Positions 10,122-23,205 of a stretch of DNA of 64,000 nt are shown here, piece by piece. Origin of the DNA: Pinus tabuliformis. Its lineage: Eukaryota; Streptophyta; Pinopsida; Pinales; Pinaceae. The notes below the pieces were generated by a model. The model had not been told where the DNA came from, did no database searches, and saw nothing but the letters and a program-made list of their open reading frames with translations. Position 1 is the first letter of the stretch. Each line of letters begins with the position of its first letter. The stretch is from contig CM062811.1 in NCBI GenBank assembly GCA_031772625.1, positions 645,248,820-645,312,819 of the forward strand, read 5' to 3'. The translations under genes and the position numbers were made by a program.

Positions 10122-11105
10122 TGGTTGTGTAAAGTCTTACTACAGTCTTAGTAGAAGCCAAAAGAAGGGGGGATATAAAGGGTATAGTTGTGATTAAAGA
10201 TTGGAAATCACAGACATGTTGTTTGTTATTGATACCTTATTATTTAGTGATGGTTCCAAGTGTGACATGGCATCCATCAAGGCTTCTCTTCTCCTTTTCC
10301 AAAAATTTAAAATGTAAGTAAATATTGTAAATTTTACCCTCTCCCCACTTGCTCTATATATTTATGAATCTAGTACAATGACCCTTAACCTATCACATAT
10401 ATGGCTCAGTGATAGGGAGGATTTTAGTTGTTGGGTTTTTTCTCCCTTCGGGGAATACTCTCACAAAATGGAATACAAAAAATTAGCTAGTGCTAGTGGG
10501 TTAGAGTATTAGGTGTCTTAGTGTAAGAAAATTTAGAAATTAAGATGTCCAACAAAGGCCCAATTCTTTATGTGGTTTCTAAAAAAAATAAACCCACTTG
10601 GGACAACATCTGCAAGTGACATAAGGAAGGGCCCAACTCATGCCCTATCTATAAAAATGTGGAAGAATACCTTGCCCATATTTCCCTATTGTTATCACTC
10701 TATAAATCCCTTTAGGTTGAAGAAAGGGCCACAGAGGTAACAACAAATCACATGTGGAATTCAAAACTAGCCCTTCCAACCCTAGAGAGGGCTCTCTCTT
10801 TCAACTCACTCATAAAAGACTGGATTCAATGAAGAACAATGCCTAGATCTTGGGCAAAGGATGAGTTTTTTATTAAATCTTTGTGTTGGTAGGGTTTCGT
10901 AATGAGTAACATTGGGAAATGGAGTCAAAATTTGAGCGCTTATGATCAAACTAGTGAATGGTAAATCTGCTTTGGAAGCAAAGGTGAAATGAATAGTGTA
11001 GATCAATGAAAAAGATGATTATTTAAGGTGTATGAGAATAATAAGACCAACATTTCATTATACCAAAGGGATCTAACGAAGGACAGGTCTTTGATATAAC
11101 TTTAG
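10122..11105 (+). pseudogene. LINE copy A, 3' part of ORF2
   Basis: A truncated plant L1-type LINE. The frame reads LVEAKRRGDIKGIVVIKDWK, then the RT motif C region (MLFVIDTLLFSDGS, 10216-10257) and ASIKASLLLFQKF. After a stop it continues into the zinc-binding RVT region (KLRCPTKAQFFMWF, near 10540). The first Asp of the FxDD box is Ile (10228-10230). Several stops and frameshifts break the rest. TTTAG at 11101-11105 marks the site where a paralogous copy took the 13.6-kb insertion at 39-52 kb. Confidence 0.8.
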
Positions 11106-12935
11106 CAGAAAACAGGAAATGAGGATTATGATGAATAAAGCATTTATCTTGGAAATAATTTTGAACATATAATCATAACAAAATTAAATAATACATAAAC
11201 TGTATCTGATAAAGCACCTCACAATGGATGAATTCCAAGCAATACAATTCAATCATTCAGAAGATTTCGTAGGTAATACGATACAAAGAAATAATACATA
11301 TTCACATAAGAAGAGGGACATACATCAAAGCACCATGTATTCAAATCTCTGGTAAAAATATATTTGTACTTCTACGACTCGATTTATATTAATATTCTAA
11401 AAAAACTATAGAAAATGCCAACAGTCTTCTCTCCAAAATACTACTACTAACCAACCCCTTCTTCCTTGTCCATTGACATCTTAAATATATTTCACATCAT
11501 AAAGATATCATGGCTAGGTTCAATGTATGAACTATCCATTCAGAATGGATCGAAACATACATAATTAGCAACCTAATATTTTTTGATTAAAAATTACATA
11601 AAGCAATCGTATACAACATCTTTATCTTTCTAAGAGAAAGAAAAAAAAAGAAGCTACTTTATATACGTCCCTTTAGCTTATCTAGATAACAAACTTATCT
11701 CACAAGATCCTATCCTAACATTAAAATCTCAGAATGACGATGAAAATAGAAAAGGCAGCTTAAACTACGTGACCCAGTAGTTGTGCAACAATTCCATGTT
11801 GGCCTGCTTTTTGTTTGTTGGGGGACATCCTGGTTGGTGGCTAGGTGCTGAGTAGGCCTCTAAGTAGTCAATGAATTATTCCACAACATTTTGACACTAG
11901 GAACCTTCAAAACATTCCATTTTACCTATGTCCAGCACATGCACAGTAGTTGCACAATAGCCGTGTAGTAGGAATTTCAAACTATTGTTACATTATACCT
12001 TCTAGCTCAAATTAAATAAAAATGGTTATAACCAATCATTTGAAGTTTTGGCATATACCAAAAACTTTTAAAATGCAAAAAATCTCCATACTCCCTCAAC
12101 ATTTTCAAACAAAAATAAAAAATTTCATCATTTTGTCAACAAAAACTCTAAAAATGGACCACCAAGTGACACGTGTAACTCCCAAATAGTACCACCTGCA
12201 TAAGCTACGAGATAGATTTTCGTATATGAGCTTGTTATGAAGAAAAACATGTCTTGGTTTCTTTAAATTCACCTGTCTTGGTTTCTTTAAATTCTTCCCT
12301 AGCTCCTCAGAAACGGTTTTGCAAAATCATGGCTAAAACAGGAAAATACAAAGCCTAAAAAATAGGCCTTAAAGATGCATTTGAATCTCTGATCTATGGA
12401 ACTTGTGTAGAAAATGGAAGAGGTTAATGTCTTTTGGTTCGTTATTGAGAAAAAACTCTTCTAATTTTTTGAAATTCAGCTTCATGTGGTTGGAAGCAGT
12501 GTTTCCAACTAATTGCTAAAACATGGTATTTTGCGCAACACTGCACAACAAACAGCCTGAGTAGCACTCCATGCTCTATATGGTTGCACACCTCCTCTGG
12601 AAAAGTGCATCACATCAGTAGGATTGAAATGGATGTGTGATGGTGTAAAATTCTTGGACTAGTCTCTCCAATGCTTGCAGAGCTCCTGGATGAATAGTAA
12701 GAGGCAAACAGATTTTGATTCCTAGATTATAGGATCCTAACACCTATCATGCATTTACACAATGTGGATATGGGAATATTGAAAAATAATTATAGGACTA
12801 GGTACAAGACTACGTACTGGTTGGCAGAGGAAGTCATTATATGAAGCATGGGAAAGATGGGTGTAGATAGGTGTTGAACAGTTCAAAAATTGTCCCCCAC
12901 TAATTTGTTGGGGAGTGTGGATTGCAAGGAACAAG
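11106..12935 (+). repeat. Segment P, longest copy
   Basis: This sequence follows the LINE in copies A, 1 and 2, running without a break from ORF2 remains through AGCACCTCACAATGGATGAA and GATAGATTTTCGTATATG to GGAACAAGTCC. Compared with 29875-31276 and 52629-54454 it is clearly homologous with scattered differences and small indels. It has no convincing coding. It could be a long LINE 3' UTR or an older repeat copied along with the LINE. Confidence 0.75.
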
Positions 12936-13440
12936 TCCATTATTTAGGACAAATTTTCCTCCTCTTAGAGGATGACTACTCATATTCTTTCCATTCCTCC
13001 TTATTCCTTCCTTGGATTCTGTTTCTGCCCCCACATCATCAGATCCGAGGAGATTTATCCTTCTTTCCCTCGGGTATACTTCAGTAGGGATTCCCTCACT
13101 AGCCACGATTGTGGGGGCAACATAGCCTTATTTCTCTAGGAATGACACTCATAGAAAATTTAGTTTAGATTAGGGAAAGTATCAAATAACTACACAAAAC
13201 TACCAACACTTACGATTCTCCTTTTATTTTTCTCTTCAAAAAAATTACGAGTCTCCAAAGACCTTTGGAAATTCCATACTTATCCTAAACTAGTTCAAAG
13301 AGAGTAAAACATGCCACAACCACTCATTAGGTGTATTTTAAAATAATTTTTTCATATAAGAAGCTTATTTTCTCACATATATACTTACCGCATGTAGACA
13401 GATGATCCGAATGGAAAATGGCATCAACACATGGTATTTA

Positions 13441-13525
13441 TCCACCCATGGTATTCATTCACCCATGGAATTGAGACATCCACCCATGGTATTCATTCAC
13501 CCATGGAATTGACCCATGGTATTGT
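13441..13525. repeat. 38-bp tandem repeat, about 2.2 copies
   Basis: TCCACCCATGGTATTCATTC plus ACCCATGGAATTGAGACA forms a 38-bp unit, repeated from 13479. Each unit contains two CACCCATGG cores. Confidence 0.9.
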
Positions 13526-13686
13526 AACTGAAAAATACTATAAGTAACAAGTCGCATTTTGTAAAAGGACAGATTGTCCACCACAATGTATTCCTTATAG
13601 TTATTATCAGTTTTAATAAAAAAAATCCTTGTGGTTTTGTTTATTGGGCATTCTACCTTTTCTTCCAAAATCAGTTTCAATCTTTT

Positions 13687-13720
13687 AGATCTTGGGGGGA
13701 GGCCTCCCCCCCCAAGATCT
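13687..13720. repeat. G/C-tract palindrome
   Basis: AGATCTTGGGGGGAGG is followed at once by its reverse complement, with two extra C (CCTCCCCCCCCAAGATCT). This gives a 16-bp-arm palindrome with almost no loop. It is a strong hairpin or cruciform candidate, and a G-tract. Confidence 0.9.
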
Positions 13721-16700
13721 GGATCAACAAAACTTAATACAACCACAGCACATGATTCTTAACTATATTTGAATCTCAATATTCTTAATTATATTTGAAA
13801 TTTAAATATTACTAATTATGTATATTCTATTTATTTCAATAATATTAATATTATTAATTATTCTATTTATATGTGCATGATAAACATCCATTAACATCAA
13901 GTTATATTTTGGATGGTATATAGGCATCTACTTAATGGTATATGACATTATAAGCGAATGCATATAGATGTGAAAATGGATGCCACCAGGGTTGGAATTT
14001 GGATTCCTTTTCACCCATCATACAATTTTTTTTTACATTTTAGATTTTTATTCTTCCTCTCAAGAAACATTATGTTTAAAATTTTCCCTTCAAGAATGAT
14101 GTTTTGATAATAAATTAACCTTTCAACAAAAGGTTTCATTAAAGAATTACCTTTCAATAACACAATTATGTTACAAATTTTCACACATTTATGATAAGAA
14201 AAAACAAGATGACCATAACAAACAAATGACTTATTGAATTCTGAATCTTGGTTTGAAATTGAATGGAACACTCACAATAAAATATCCATAACTATGAAAT
14301 CAAATGTCCTTGACCAGGAAATGCCATAGAATTTGTATCTATAAGGTATGAATAAGTAGATCTTATGGGACATATAAGATGACCAATAAAGTAAAAGTAT
14401 AACATGGTCTATTCTTTGCATTGTTTTCACAATCATAATCACATGGAATCAATTTGGGGGTCCACCATGGAGAATTTGTAGTCAAACAAGGGTAGTGTAT
14501 TAAAATTGTTTTAATATTTCATAAGTGGTGGTAGATGTTGTTCTTCATGAGCCACGTCTTTTAGAGATTTTAAGTGATATGTTGAGAGACTAAATATCTG
14601 GTGCAAACTGTAGTTGAAGTAGCACTTCCATTGTTCCACAGGTGACACTCTGACATATGATAACTTGTATAAGCGAGTGTTGAGCCAGTGACACTATGAA
14701 AACCCAAATAATCCAATAAGGATGGGTTGTAAATACACTAAGGGAGAGAAAATGGTAACAAGCAGGATTGTGGTCCAAATTCATTATGATAAGGAAGAGG
14801 TTTAATGCTTTCATCTATGCAGGTTTGATGATGCACTGGCACACTCATGAATTGATTGCTTGTTTCGTTGAAGAGATAGATCCATGTTCATTGGATTTCA
14901 AGGAAACTATTTGGACTTCAATTCTAATCCAACTTAACCTGATAAAATGAACACATTGTGAGCTATTGAATGACATTCCTTCCAAGGAGTATGAAATATA
15001 TATGGTTTTTTCCCCTTTTGCCGAAGGTGAACATAGTAAATGTCTAGGTTATGCTTACCGGAATTCAATCATACTAGATTGAGCACCGATGACATCTCAT
15101 CCCCAAAAAAAAAATCATTTTAAATCAAGCCAAATTTGTTCTATTGTCGACATATCTATATCCACTTTATATATATGAATGAAATTATTTGATATAAAGT
15201 CTTTGTAGACTAGATGCTTATCGATCACTTATTTTTGTGGACATATATTTAAGGGGATTAAATAATAACTTTTGTTCAATGATCTCATATCCATTTTCTA
15301 TGGCTGTATGTTATTATGCTAGAGGTGCGTTTGCACAAGTTGGATGTATTTTATATCCTATTTGAATGAAAATATGGTTTTCCTTCTGTGTTTGTGCACA
15401 TTCAAATTCACTACAAAGCTCCCTTCAATTCAAATGATCCACTCACACGCACCTCAAGTTGCATCAACAAGGAAGGGAATCAATCATATGTGAAAAGGGA
15501 CCTAAATAGATTTACCCATGGAAAATTGAAATCTTGCAATATTAATGGCACAAAAGAAAATAGAGAAAGACTAAGAATGTGAAGCCTAGGAGTAAAAGTA
15601 CACAAAATATTTATCTACAAGTTTATAATTTTTGTTTGTAATATTCTTAAAGCATAAAAAGAGCCAAACAAAGGCCATTTCCAGATAGTTTTGTGAAAAG
15701 GTTTCCAAGGTAAGATATCTACATTATCATCATGTTTACAATTGAGTTCTTCAACACCTTTTCTACATTTATTAATTTTAATAAATTCTTTCCTGTGATG
15801 TTTTAGATTCATTTCCTTCATATGGTCAAATTTTACAATTAATAAATTGGATTTTAACTTATGTCAAGTAGGCATTTCATAAAACACCTCGTTGGTGATG
15901 GATAGAGGAGGAGTAAAACACAAACAACCAGAATAGTTAAATATATGCATAAGTTTTACAAATTTTATAAAATAATTGTGTTTATAAATAGGAATTATTG
16001 ATAATAAAAAAATTAGGTCTAGAGCATGTCTTAAAATTGTTTTCGTTTGGCTAAGAGTTTGAGTTTATGGTACATAAGAAAACAAGTTAATGTCCTAAGA
16101 TGGAAAGGCATTTGGTAAGAGTGAAAACCAGACCAGACCACCACTAGGGGAATTCTAGGGTATGTTTTTTCTTGAATAACTATGACGAGTCAACCTGCAT
16201 TATGGATGACCGCTAGGGATGATTATCCTTAATGTAAGTTTGACAATTGAATTATAATAACTTTTCCCGCTATATTAAAAAAAAAAGTATATAAAAATTA
16301 TTAAAATATTATGGAGATCAATTCACTAATGTTTTTACCTCAAACATAATCATTTTTCCCAATATGTTAAAAATAAAAAATAAAAATAGTCAAGACTATT
16401 AAAATATTATGGAGTGCGTTCAATAAATGTATTTCAAATATATTTTTAACTAAATCATAAAAAAAAACAAGAATTGTATTTATTAAATTTTAATTGTTTA
16501 ATGTTGAAAAGATTTTTAAGCATACTAAATTAATTTATACATTCAAAGAAAAATAATTTAAACAACATAAAATTATTATGTCATCAAAAAAATAATAATT
16601 AATAATAATCTTCATATAAAATTTTAAAACATATAAAATAAACACTTCCCTATTTTAATTTTCTATATCAAACCCATAAAAAAAAATTTAATGTAATAAT

Positions 16701-18727
16701 AACCCATAATAATCCCACACATATATATATAAAACTAACGAAAATGATTATTATATCTATTAATAAACTCAAACCAAAACTTATACATTTTTATAAAAAT
16801 AATATATAACATAAAATTTAAAAATAGCAATTAATGAAAAGTTGAATTCTTTTAATAAAGATTATAGTGTTATTTACTCTCCGTAACATGTAAACGGTAG
16901 GGTGGGATGGTGGTGAGTGAGCTGTTAATGTAAAATAAAGTTGGGAATACTGCCATTAGTTTTCTCTAATCATTCCAAATATTCAAAATCATCATTAGAA
17001 GCCACGTCATGCCGGACCGTTATTTAAAATTTTTCAACGTATTTTAAAGTGGCCGCTGACGGGGAAAATGGCCGTCAAATTCCACCCTTCGATGCCACAC
17101 ATGAGCTTTATCCTGGAGTTACTCGCACTCTCAACGATGCGCTTTATCGGAGAGCTGGAGTTCAAAGTTAAACTCAACTCAAAGTCAAAACTGTGACTTC
17201 GAACATGAAAGTGGGAAAGAAATAACATCCTATCTCAAGTTCAAGCTCAGACTACTGAGAGTAAAGTCGGAATAATCAGGCGAGAGAGAACACAGGCGCT
17301 TATACACGTCCATCGCGCTCCCCGCCTCTTCAGGAAGACGATGGGGAATTTCTTGCAAACAGCGGTGCGTACCGTTCGGTACATGCCATAACATTGAGAG
17401 GCCCGGGACACGGAAAATTGGAATGATCGCTCCTGAAGTTGAAGAGCTCTGCAACACCCTGAAAGTGCTTTCATCTACTTCACGAGCGACCATCCCGATC
17501 TTCCCTGTAGTGGGTTTCTGTTTATTTCTAATTTTCAGACGAAGGCCAAAATGTAAGTAACTTATTAAAATATGATACAATAAAACGTGTAAACAAGTAT
17601 CTACACGGTTTGTCAAATATGTGTTTAGTCAGGAATCCAACTCGGAATGCGAGAGTGAAAATAGGTCCTTACATTGGAATCGAACTCAGAAGTCTGCATG
17701 AAAAAGTTGTGGATAACAACAGAGTATGTTTTGAATCGTTTTTGTTTGCTAAAAGCTTGTGTGAGGAAATAAGTTAACTATCTAAAACCCAGAGACCCGG
17801 AACAAGTCTATGATATCACGAAAGAACGGACTATTTTTAAACAGCTTGGATTCCCTGGTCATTGAATCTTTGAAAATGGGGGAGGACTCAGGCGGAATCT
17901 GAGACAACCCTTTTCATGTAAAGGAAAAGATCATTAAACACAACAAGGAGATGGCTACAGTTTAAAGAATACCGATATGATGACTGAGTAAGCAAAGTTG
18001 AACAAGTTGGAGTAAGCAAAGTTGTATCAATTTCCTCTTCAAGATCACAATAAACGAAGTGAACAAGTTTCTTAATTTATTATTACTTACTTTTAGCATG
18101 TCACTGCAGTTAACGACGGGTTGTTTGTATTATTTAGTTAGTACAAATTATTTTTAAAGCCGCACAAAATATTTTAGGTTAGACTTTGGTATTTGGTACT
18201 TTTCCAAGGTGGCTAAATACGGTGCGCCGTCGCATTACTGCATCAGAGTCCAGGGCACCTGCTGCAGCAGTTAAAGCTGTAGTACAATATTTTTGCAGGA
18301 CAATATTTTTTCAGCTCTCCCACGCAGCATGCAGCTCAAGGGTTTGTAAGGGCTGCAGTCTGTTGATTTCAATGCCATCATGAGGAGGTGTGGTGGTTCC
18401 AGTCTCCAGATCCATTCTGCATTGAATTCACTCTAATTCCATTCTGCCTTTCCGCTACTCGCAACGTTGGAATTCTATATAGGTGGAGAGTAAAACGGGA
18501 TTTTGAAGGCACTGTAAGAACTTCACACACTTTCTTGAAGATCAGAATGCTGATAGCAATCTAGGGTTAATGGCGTCGGCGTCAACAGAGAGCGGTGCAT
18601 TTTTCCTGGTTGGGTAATGGCGAGGAACAAGAATTGTGAGAATGGGGTGCAATAAATTAAAGTTGTGAAATCCACGTGACGTGCATGACATGATGGCTGT
18701 GGCGGATGGCTTTCGCTCCCCCAGCCA

Positions 18728-18738
18728 GGATCGATTCC
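18728..18738 (+). promoter_or_regulatory. Pol III B-box-like site
   Basis: GGATCGATTCC is one base from the tRNA/SINE B-box GGTTCGATTCC. A loose A-box-like TGGCTGTGGCGG lies about 35 bp upstream. It may be a decayed tRNA-derived SINE head, but no poly-A or T-rich tail confirms it. Confidence 0.2.
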
Positions 18739-18745
18739 CGCGGCG

Positions 18746-18807
18746 GTGGTTGAGGTCCCACACTATGGTGTGATTGGTGGTTGAGGTTCCACACTATGGT
18801 GTGATTT
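18746..18807. repeat. 31-bp tandem duplication
   Basis: GTGGTTGAGGTCCCACACTA and its following 11 bases are repeated once at 18777 with two mismatches. Confidence 0.9.
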
Positions 18808-19125
18808 GTGAGGGCTATGCCGTTTTTCTGTTTATTTGTTGGCTTGGGCCAAAAATTTATGCTCATCCGCTGGCTTTGGTCATATGTAAATTGTAAAAAT
18901 CTGCCGGCTTTGGCTATATGTTGATTTTCCCTCTGAAAAAATTAAAATTCTGAAATATATTCAAAATTTTAATATTTAATAACTATCTCAAGTTAAATGG
19001 GAAATAATTAAATAGATATATTTTTAATTTTAGGTAAAAAGAGCTTATATTTCTGTTAATTTAATGTTGGTTATTTATTCTAAACAAAGTCTCAGTTTGA
19101 ACTTGAGTTTTCTAGTAGGATATGT

Positions 19126-19562
19126 ACGTAGATTTAAATATATTATTGAAATTAATAATATGGAGGTAAATAGAATAGTTAAAATTAATAATGTTTAAAA
19201 CAATATTGTAAATTTTATAAAAAAAACATTTTTATTGTTTTTACACAATAAAAGTGAAATATATGAGATAATAAGTATTTATATCATGGTAATTTAGATA
19301 TATAATAATAATAAATGTAAAATAAATGAGATAATAAGTATTTATATGATGGTAATTTAGATATATAGCAATTGTATAGTATTGTTAATTTCTTATTTAC
19401 ACAATTCACACTAAAATGAAAATGAGGTTACTTAAAATATTTATCATAAAAACGAATCTAGATTAGCTTAGCTTAGGTTAGATTGTTATAGTATCACAAG
19501 GTTGGATGTTTCACTCATTTCAACATCAAAGTAGATTTTGACCACAAGAGAATATAGACAAC
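19126..19562. other. No recognisable gene; AT-rich
   Basis: AT-rich sequence. GAGATAATAAGTATTTATAT recurs at about 19264 and 19328, a degenerate 64-bp tandem duplication. No coding is seen. Confidence 0.6.
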
Positions 19563-19598
19563 TGATGATGATGATGATGATGATGGTGATGATGATGG
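19563..19598. repeat. (ATG)n microsatellite
   Basis: An almost pure TGATGATGATG run of about 36 bp. Confidence 0.9.
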
Positions 19599-19634
19599 TT
19601 AACGTCCACTGAGACCAAATTGGTCTATCGGACC

Positions 19635-19884
19635 TATAATTTAGTTTTTAATTATCTGGCTCCTCGTCTTTCTTGGCGAGATTAGCGTTGTAGCTTTCTT
19701 TTTTTTTTCTCTACGATCTTCCAACTTTATCTTGCATCTCCTTCATCTCTTCTGGTTCTTATAATTTAGTTTTTAATTATCTGGCTCCTCGTCTTTCTTG
19801 GCGATATTAGCGTTGTAGCATTCTTTTTTTCCTCTACGGTCTCCCAACTTTATCTTGCATCTCCTTCATCTCTTCTGGTTCTTG
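19635..19884. repeat. 125-bp tandem duplication
   Basis: TATAATTTAGTTTTTAATTA starts both units, at 19635 and 19760. They differ by a few substitutions and T-tract length. The duplication lies in the degraded C-terminal coding region of the minus-strand LINE ORF1. Confidence 0.95.
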
Positions 19885-20690
19885 GGACATTTTTGTCTTA
19901 GCTTCGCGATCCATTGTGTTCGTCCTTTTGAAGGTAGTCGGAGAAGAAGTTTGGTCTAGGAGATTTGCTTCGTGTTAAATGAAGATTTATTTTGTGCAGT
20001 ATTCGAATCCTCATAACTGTTGATGCTTGAGGGGTTGTCGAGTTCACTTTTTGGTTGTTGGGCGGGGCTTTCTCCCTGCTTGTCTTGAGAGTTTTTTTAT
20101 TTCTTGCCTGATTTCTTGCGATTCAGAGTTTTCTCTAAAGTATTCTTCTTTGATGACAATGTAATGTTCTTTTTGTGCTCCTTCCCACCATGTAGATCTG
20201 TGGTGGTTTTTTCTGGCAGAGTTTTTCTCGGAGGCTTTTGGGCAATTTTTGGCTAGGTGCCCTATCTCAAAGCAGGATCGACATCTGAAGAGGACACTTT
20301 CATATTCGAGTTTCTGGTTTCACACATAGTCTTTAGTTGTTAGGTTTATTTCAGCTGGGAACCCGGCACTGAAGTCCATTTCCACACAGATGCGTGCATA
20401 GGTGGTTCTGACATATTCCTTTGTTTCTGGGGACCTGTAGTAAAATTCCCCAATTGCATTTCCAATGGCTTTTAGCGAGGAGAGATTCCAGAGATGCAAG
20501 GGTAGACTTGGCAATCTCACCCAAACTGGTGCTAAAGTTATGATTGATGTTGACAGATCGAATGATGGGTTCCAAGGCTTCATGAATAGGCCTGATTTTT
20601 CCCAAAACCAAGGGCCGGAATCTAGAATACATTGTCTACTTTCAGGATTTTCAAAATCTACTATAAAAAAACCCCTAGCATAGGAATATT
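19635..20690 (-). pseudogene. LINE ORF1 (DUF4283 and CCHC zinc knuckle)
   Basis: Read on the minus strand from about 20690, this is the classic plant LINE ORF1 order. It runs DFENPESRQCILDSGPWFW, then MKPWNPSFDLSTS, VWVRLPSLPLHLWN, and YARICVEMDFSAGFPAEI near 20390. A perfect CX2CX4HX4C zinc knuckle (CRSCFEIGHLAKNC, about 20293-20252) follows. The tail is a basic and acidic, coiled-coil-like region to about 19640. One stop separates the DUF4283 part from the knuckle, and several more lie in the tail. Such proteins bind element RNA. No ORF2 follows, so it is a truncated relic of a family different from the other LINEs here. Confidence 0.85.
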
Positions 20691-20757
20691 ATATTTCATT
20701 AAAATTGGAAAAATATTAATAAAAAACACATTTCATTAAATTTGGAATCATGCAGTG

Positions 20758-20944
20758 GATGTAGAATTGAGAACTTTAACTATATTAAGTTTGAAAATTA
20801 GTTACTTTCATGACTTTGAATGTATCTATTCACCATTTTTTGAACAAATTTATATGGAGGATGTAGAATTGAGAACTTTAACTATATTAAGTTTTAAAAT
20901 TGGTTACTTTCATGACTTTCAATGTATTTATTCACCATTTTTTG
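20758..20944. repeat. 102-bp tandem duplication
   Basis: GATGTAGAATTGAGAACTTT begins units at 20758 and 20860. The copies differ at a handful of positions. A unit length divisible by three gives a periodic plus-strand frame (VELRTLTILS), which I do not take as a gene. Confidence 0.95.
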
Positions 20945-20961
20945 TGCTAAACTATATAGAA

Positions 20962-21580
20962 CAAATTTATATAAATTTGTAGAAGTAAATCTTTGACCTC
21001 TCAATCTTGGACTCCTTTACAATATTTGTTCTAATATTATTTGTGATTCATAATAAAGAGTTGATTAATAGTATTTGAGGATGAGGATATTATGTGTTTT
21101 AGTACTATTAACCAATTTAATTGTAATTTGATATAGCATTCTTTGTGTTGGAACAATATTATAGTGGCAAGGCCAAGAAGTTTCATGATTTCAAACTAGC
21201 AAATCAAACAATGGAAGATTTATTTCCAAATTTCGAAAGCTACTTAGAGATGTCCCATATATCAAAGAAGAAAAATAAAAAAACCAAATATTTTTAAGTT
21301 TCTTGCCATTAGTTTATAGAAACTGAATTGAATTTGAGGATCCAGGGAGGATGTTATAACAAAAGAAAATTTATGTTATCATACTTTAAACAAAATATGG
21401 AAAACCAAAGAACATGGTAGAATAAGAGGAGGGTTAGACTTGAGCAAAGAAAAACGGGATTAAAGACTCCATACTCATGGAATGGATGTATAGGGTTTCA
21501 AGGGACAGAACCTCATAGTTCACCCTAGCTCAAAGTGGAACCAAGATAGTGAGAATAGCATAAAATCTAGCTCAAGGATA
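20962..21580. other. No firm gene; possible decayed gag
   Basis: AT-rich sequence leading into the gypsy fragment. The right half may be decayed gag, since a gag-type zinc knuckle follows directly, but no motif is secure here. Confidence 0.4.
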
Positions 21581-21597
21581 CTCTAGGGAGTCCATTA

Positions 21598-23205
21598 CGT
21601 GTTGGAAATGTAATGGACCATAATTGGCTAGGAATATCCCTTATAAAAAAAGGGGAAATGCAAATGTAAATAATATTCAAGAAGCAACCACAGTAGAGGA
21701 CATTGCAAGGAGCATTCATAGGACTAATGTTCCACTGGAAAATTGAAAAGAAGATTACCAATCATCTATGGTGGAAGTTGAAGGTAAAGTTATAACCACA
21801 ACAATTTCCATTTTAATATACCAAGGAGCTACATTAAGTTACAATTCACCTAATTTAGTAGAAACATATATGCTAGGAAAAACAAAGCACAAAATTTCTT
21901 AGTTGCTACAATAGGCCACAGGGGTTAAAATGAAAGTTACTAAGCTACTACCAAATTTCTCCTTAGTTAAATGTGATATGGAGACTAAATATACTTTAAA
22001 TGTACTTCCTTTGGTATCTTAGGATATTATTATTGGGATGGACTTGCTGGAAAAGCATATTCTCATCATAAATTGCTTAGAGAAAACTTTCACATGTGAA
22101 GATGATGAAGGAAAGGCTACAGTAGCTAAAAGTATTCATAGACTAGCGGCCATTAGAAAAATAGCAACAATGTAATTAAAGAAGTGTATAATAATATGGT
22201 ATCCAATATATGCAATACAAATTCTGGATTTGTCAACTGAAAAGGATAAAACAACTTTGGAGGACTATGAACTTCTCAAAGAATGTGAGGATATTTTTCT
22301 TAAAGAAAATTTGGGACTGCCTTCAAAGAGAGACATATATTTTACCATAGATTTAATCCCTGGATCAATGTCATGTTCGAGAGAACCTTACAGAATGAGC
22401 ATATCTGAGTTAACAAAGTTGAAAATGAAAATTCAAGAAATATTCAAAAGAAGTATAATCAACCTAGTGTGTCATAGTGGGGAGCACCAATTTTTTTTCT
22501 TCAGAAAAAAAGATGGTACATACAATTTTTTTTTTACTATAAGCAACTTAATAAAATGAAAATTAAAAATGAGTACCATTTTCCCAAAACAGATTACTAA
22601 TATGATGAATTCAGAGGTGTGAAGGTATTTCTTAAGATAGGCCTCTAATCAGGATACCATAGATCATAGTTAATGATGAAGATATTTATAAGATGAATTT
22701 TATAAAAATGTAAAAAAAATATGGTCCTGTGGTGTTAGCATTTGGACTTACTAATGCACCTCTCACTTTCATTTTCTTGATGAACAACATATTTAGTAAG
22801 CACCTTGGAAAATTAGTTCCAAACTTCATAGAAGATGTTTTTGGTATATTCTAAATATGAGATAGAACATTAACAACATTTACGGTGGGTATTAGAGAAA
22901 CTTAGGGTGCATCAATTATATGATAAATTTAGCAGTGCGCCTTTTATCAAAGGAAAATTTAATACCTAGGGCATGTAATATCAGAAGATGGAATTAAGGT
23001 GGATCCATAAATCTCAAGGAAACCCTCGACTCACGAGTTCCCAAAAATGTTGCTAATGTGAGGTCATTTACGGCTACTGCTAGATACTACAGGAGCTACA
23101 TAAAGGGATTTTCAAAGAGAGCATACCCTATAACCTCATTACAAAAGAAAGAGAAAGAAATAAACTGGACCACTAAATCGACCCTATGGTGGAATTGTCA
23201 TTAGG
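21598..23205 (+). pseudogene. pol: Ty3/gypsy gag-PR-RT-RH fragment, copy 1
   Basis: In order, it shows a gag zinc knuckle remnant (CWKCNGP then a stop then LARN, about 21602-21640). Protease remains follow: ILIYQGATLSY, with Tyr where the catalytic Asp sits, then a VS-stop-DIIIGMDLLEKHI segment near 22030. The RT entry is at 22230-22560 (DIYFTIDLIPGS, EPYRMSISELTKLK). Degraded RT palm follows, where the FxDD box reads FIED near 22830, and then an RNase H start (VRSFTATARYYRSYIKGFSK, near 23065). Many stops and frameshifts occur. It ends abruptly at about 23205 in R-family sequence, at the same join as copy 2. Integrase is absent. Confidence 0.85.

Larger units (their letters stand above)
12936..17204. 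other. No recognisable gene; AT-rich
   Basis: About 4.3 kb with only short frames. From 16250 to 16880 it is extremely AT-rich, and TTAAAATATTATGGAG recurs at about 16300 and 16400. I see no transposon protein signature here. The tandem repeat and palindrome inside are listed separately. Confidence 0.5.
17205..19125 (-). mobile_element. R-family repeat copy B with inverted ends
   Basis: The left end (about 17208-17270, AGTGGGAAAGAAATAACATC and onward) matches copy A's arm. A degenerate inverted partner lies at about 19088-19125 (CTCAGTTTGAACTTGAG). Between about 17270 and 17730 is the family core, shared with copy C and, over its second half, with 23215-23600 and 32795-33200. The minus-strand frame 17616-17230 ends AMDVYKRLCSLSPDYSDFTL, like copies A and C. 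The plus strand of the core is also open, with EVEELCNTL. The inner 17.75-19.08 kb has no family match, so the outer extent is tentative. Confidence 0.4.

Noticed and set aside
20755-20982. 75-residue frame with repeated VELRTLTILS
   Set aside because: Explained by the 102-bp tandem duplication. No conservation elsewhere in the window.
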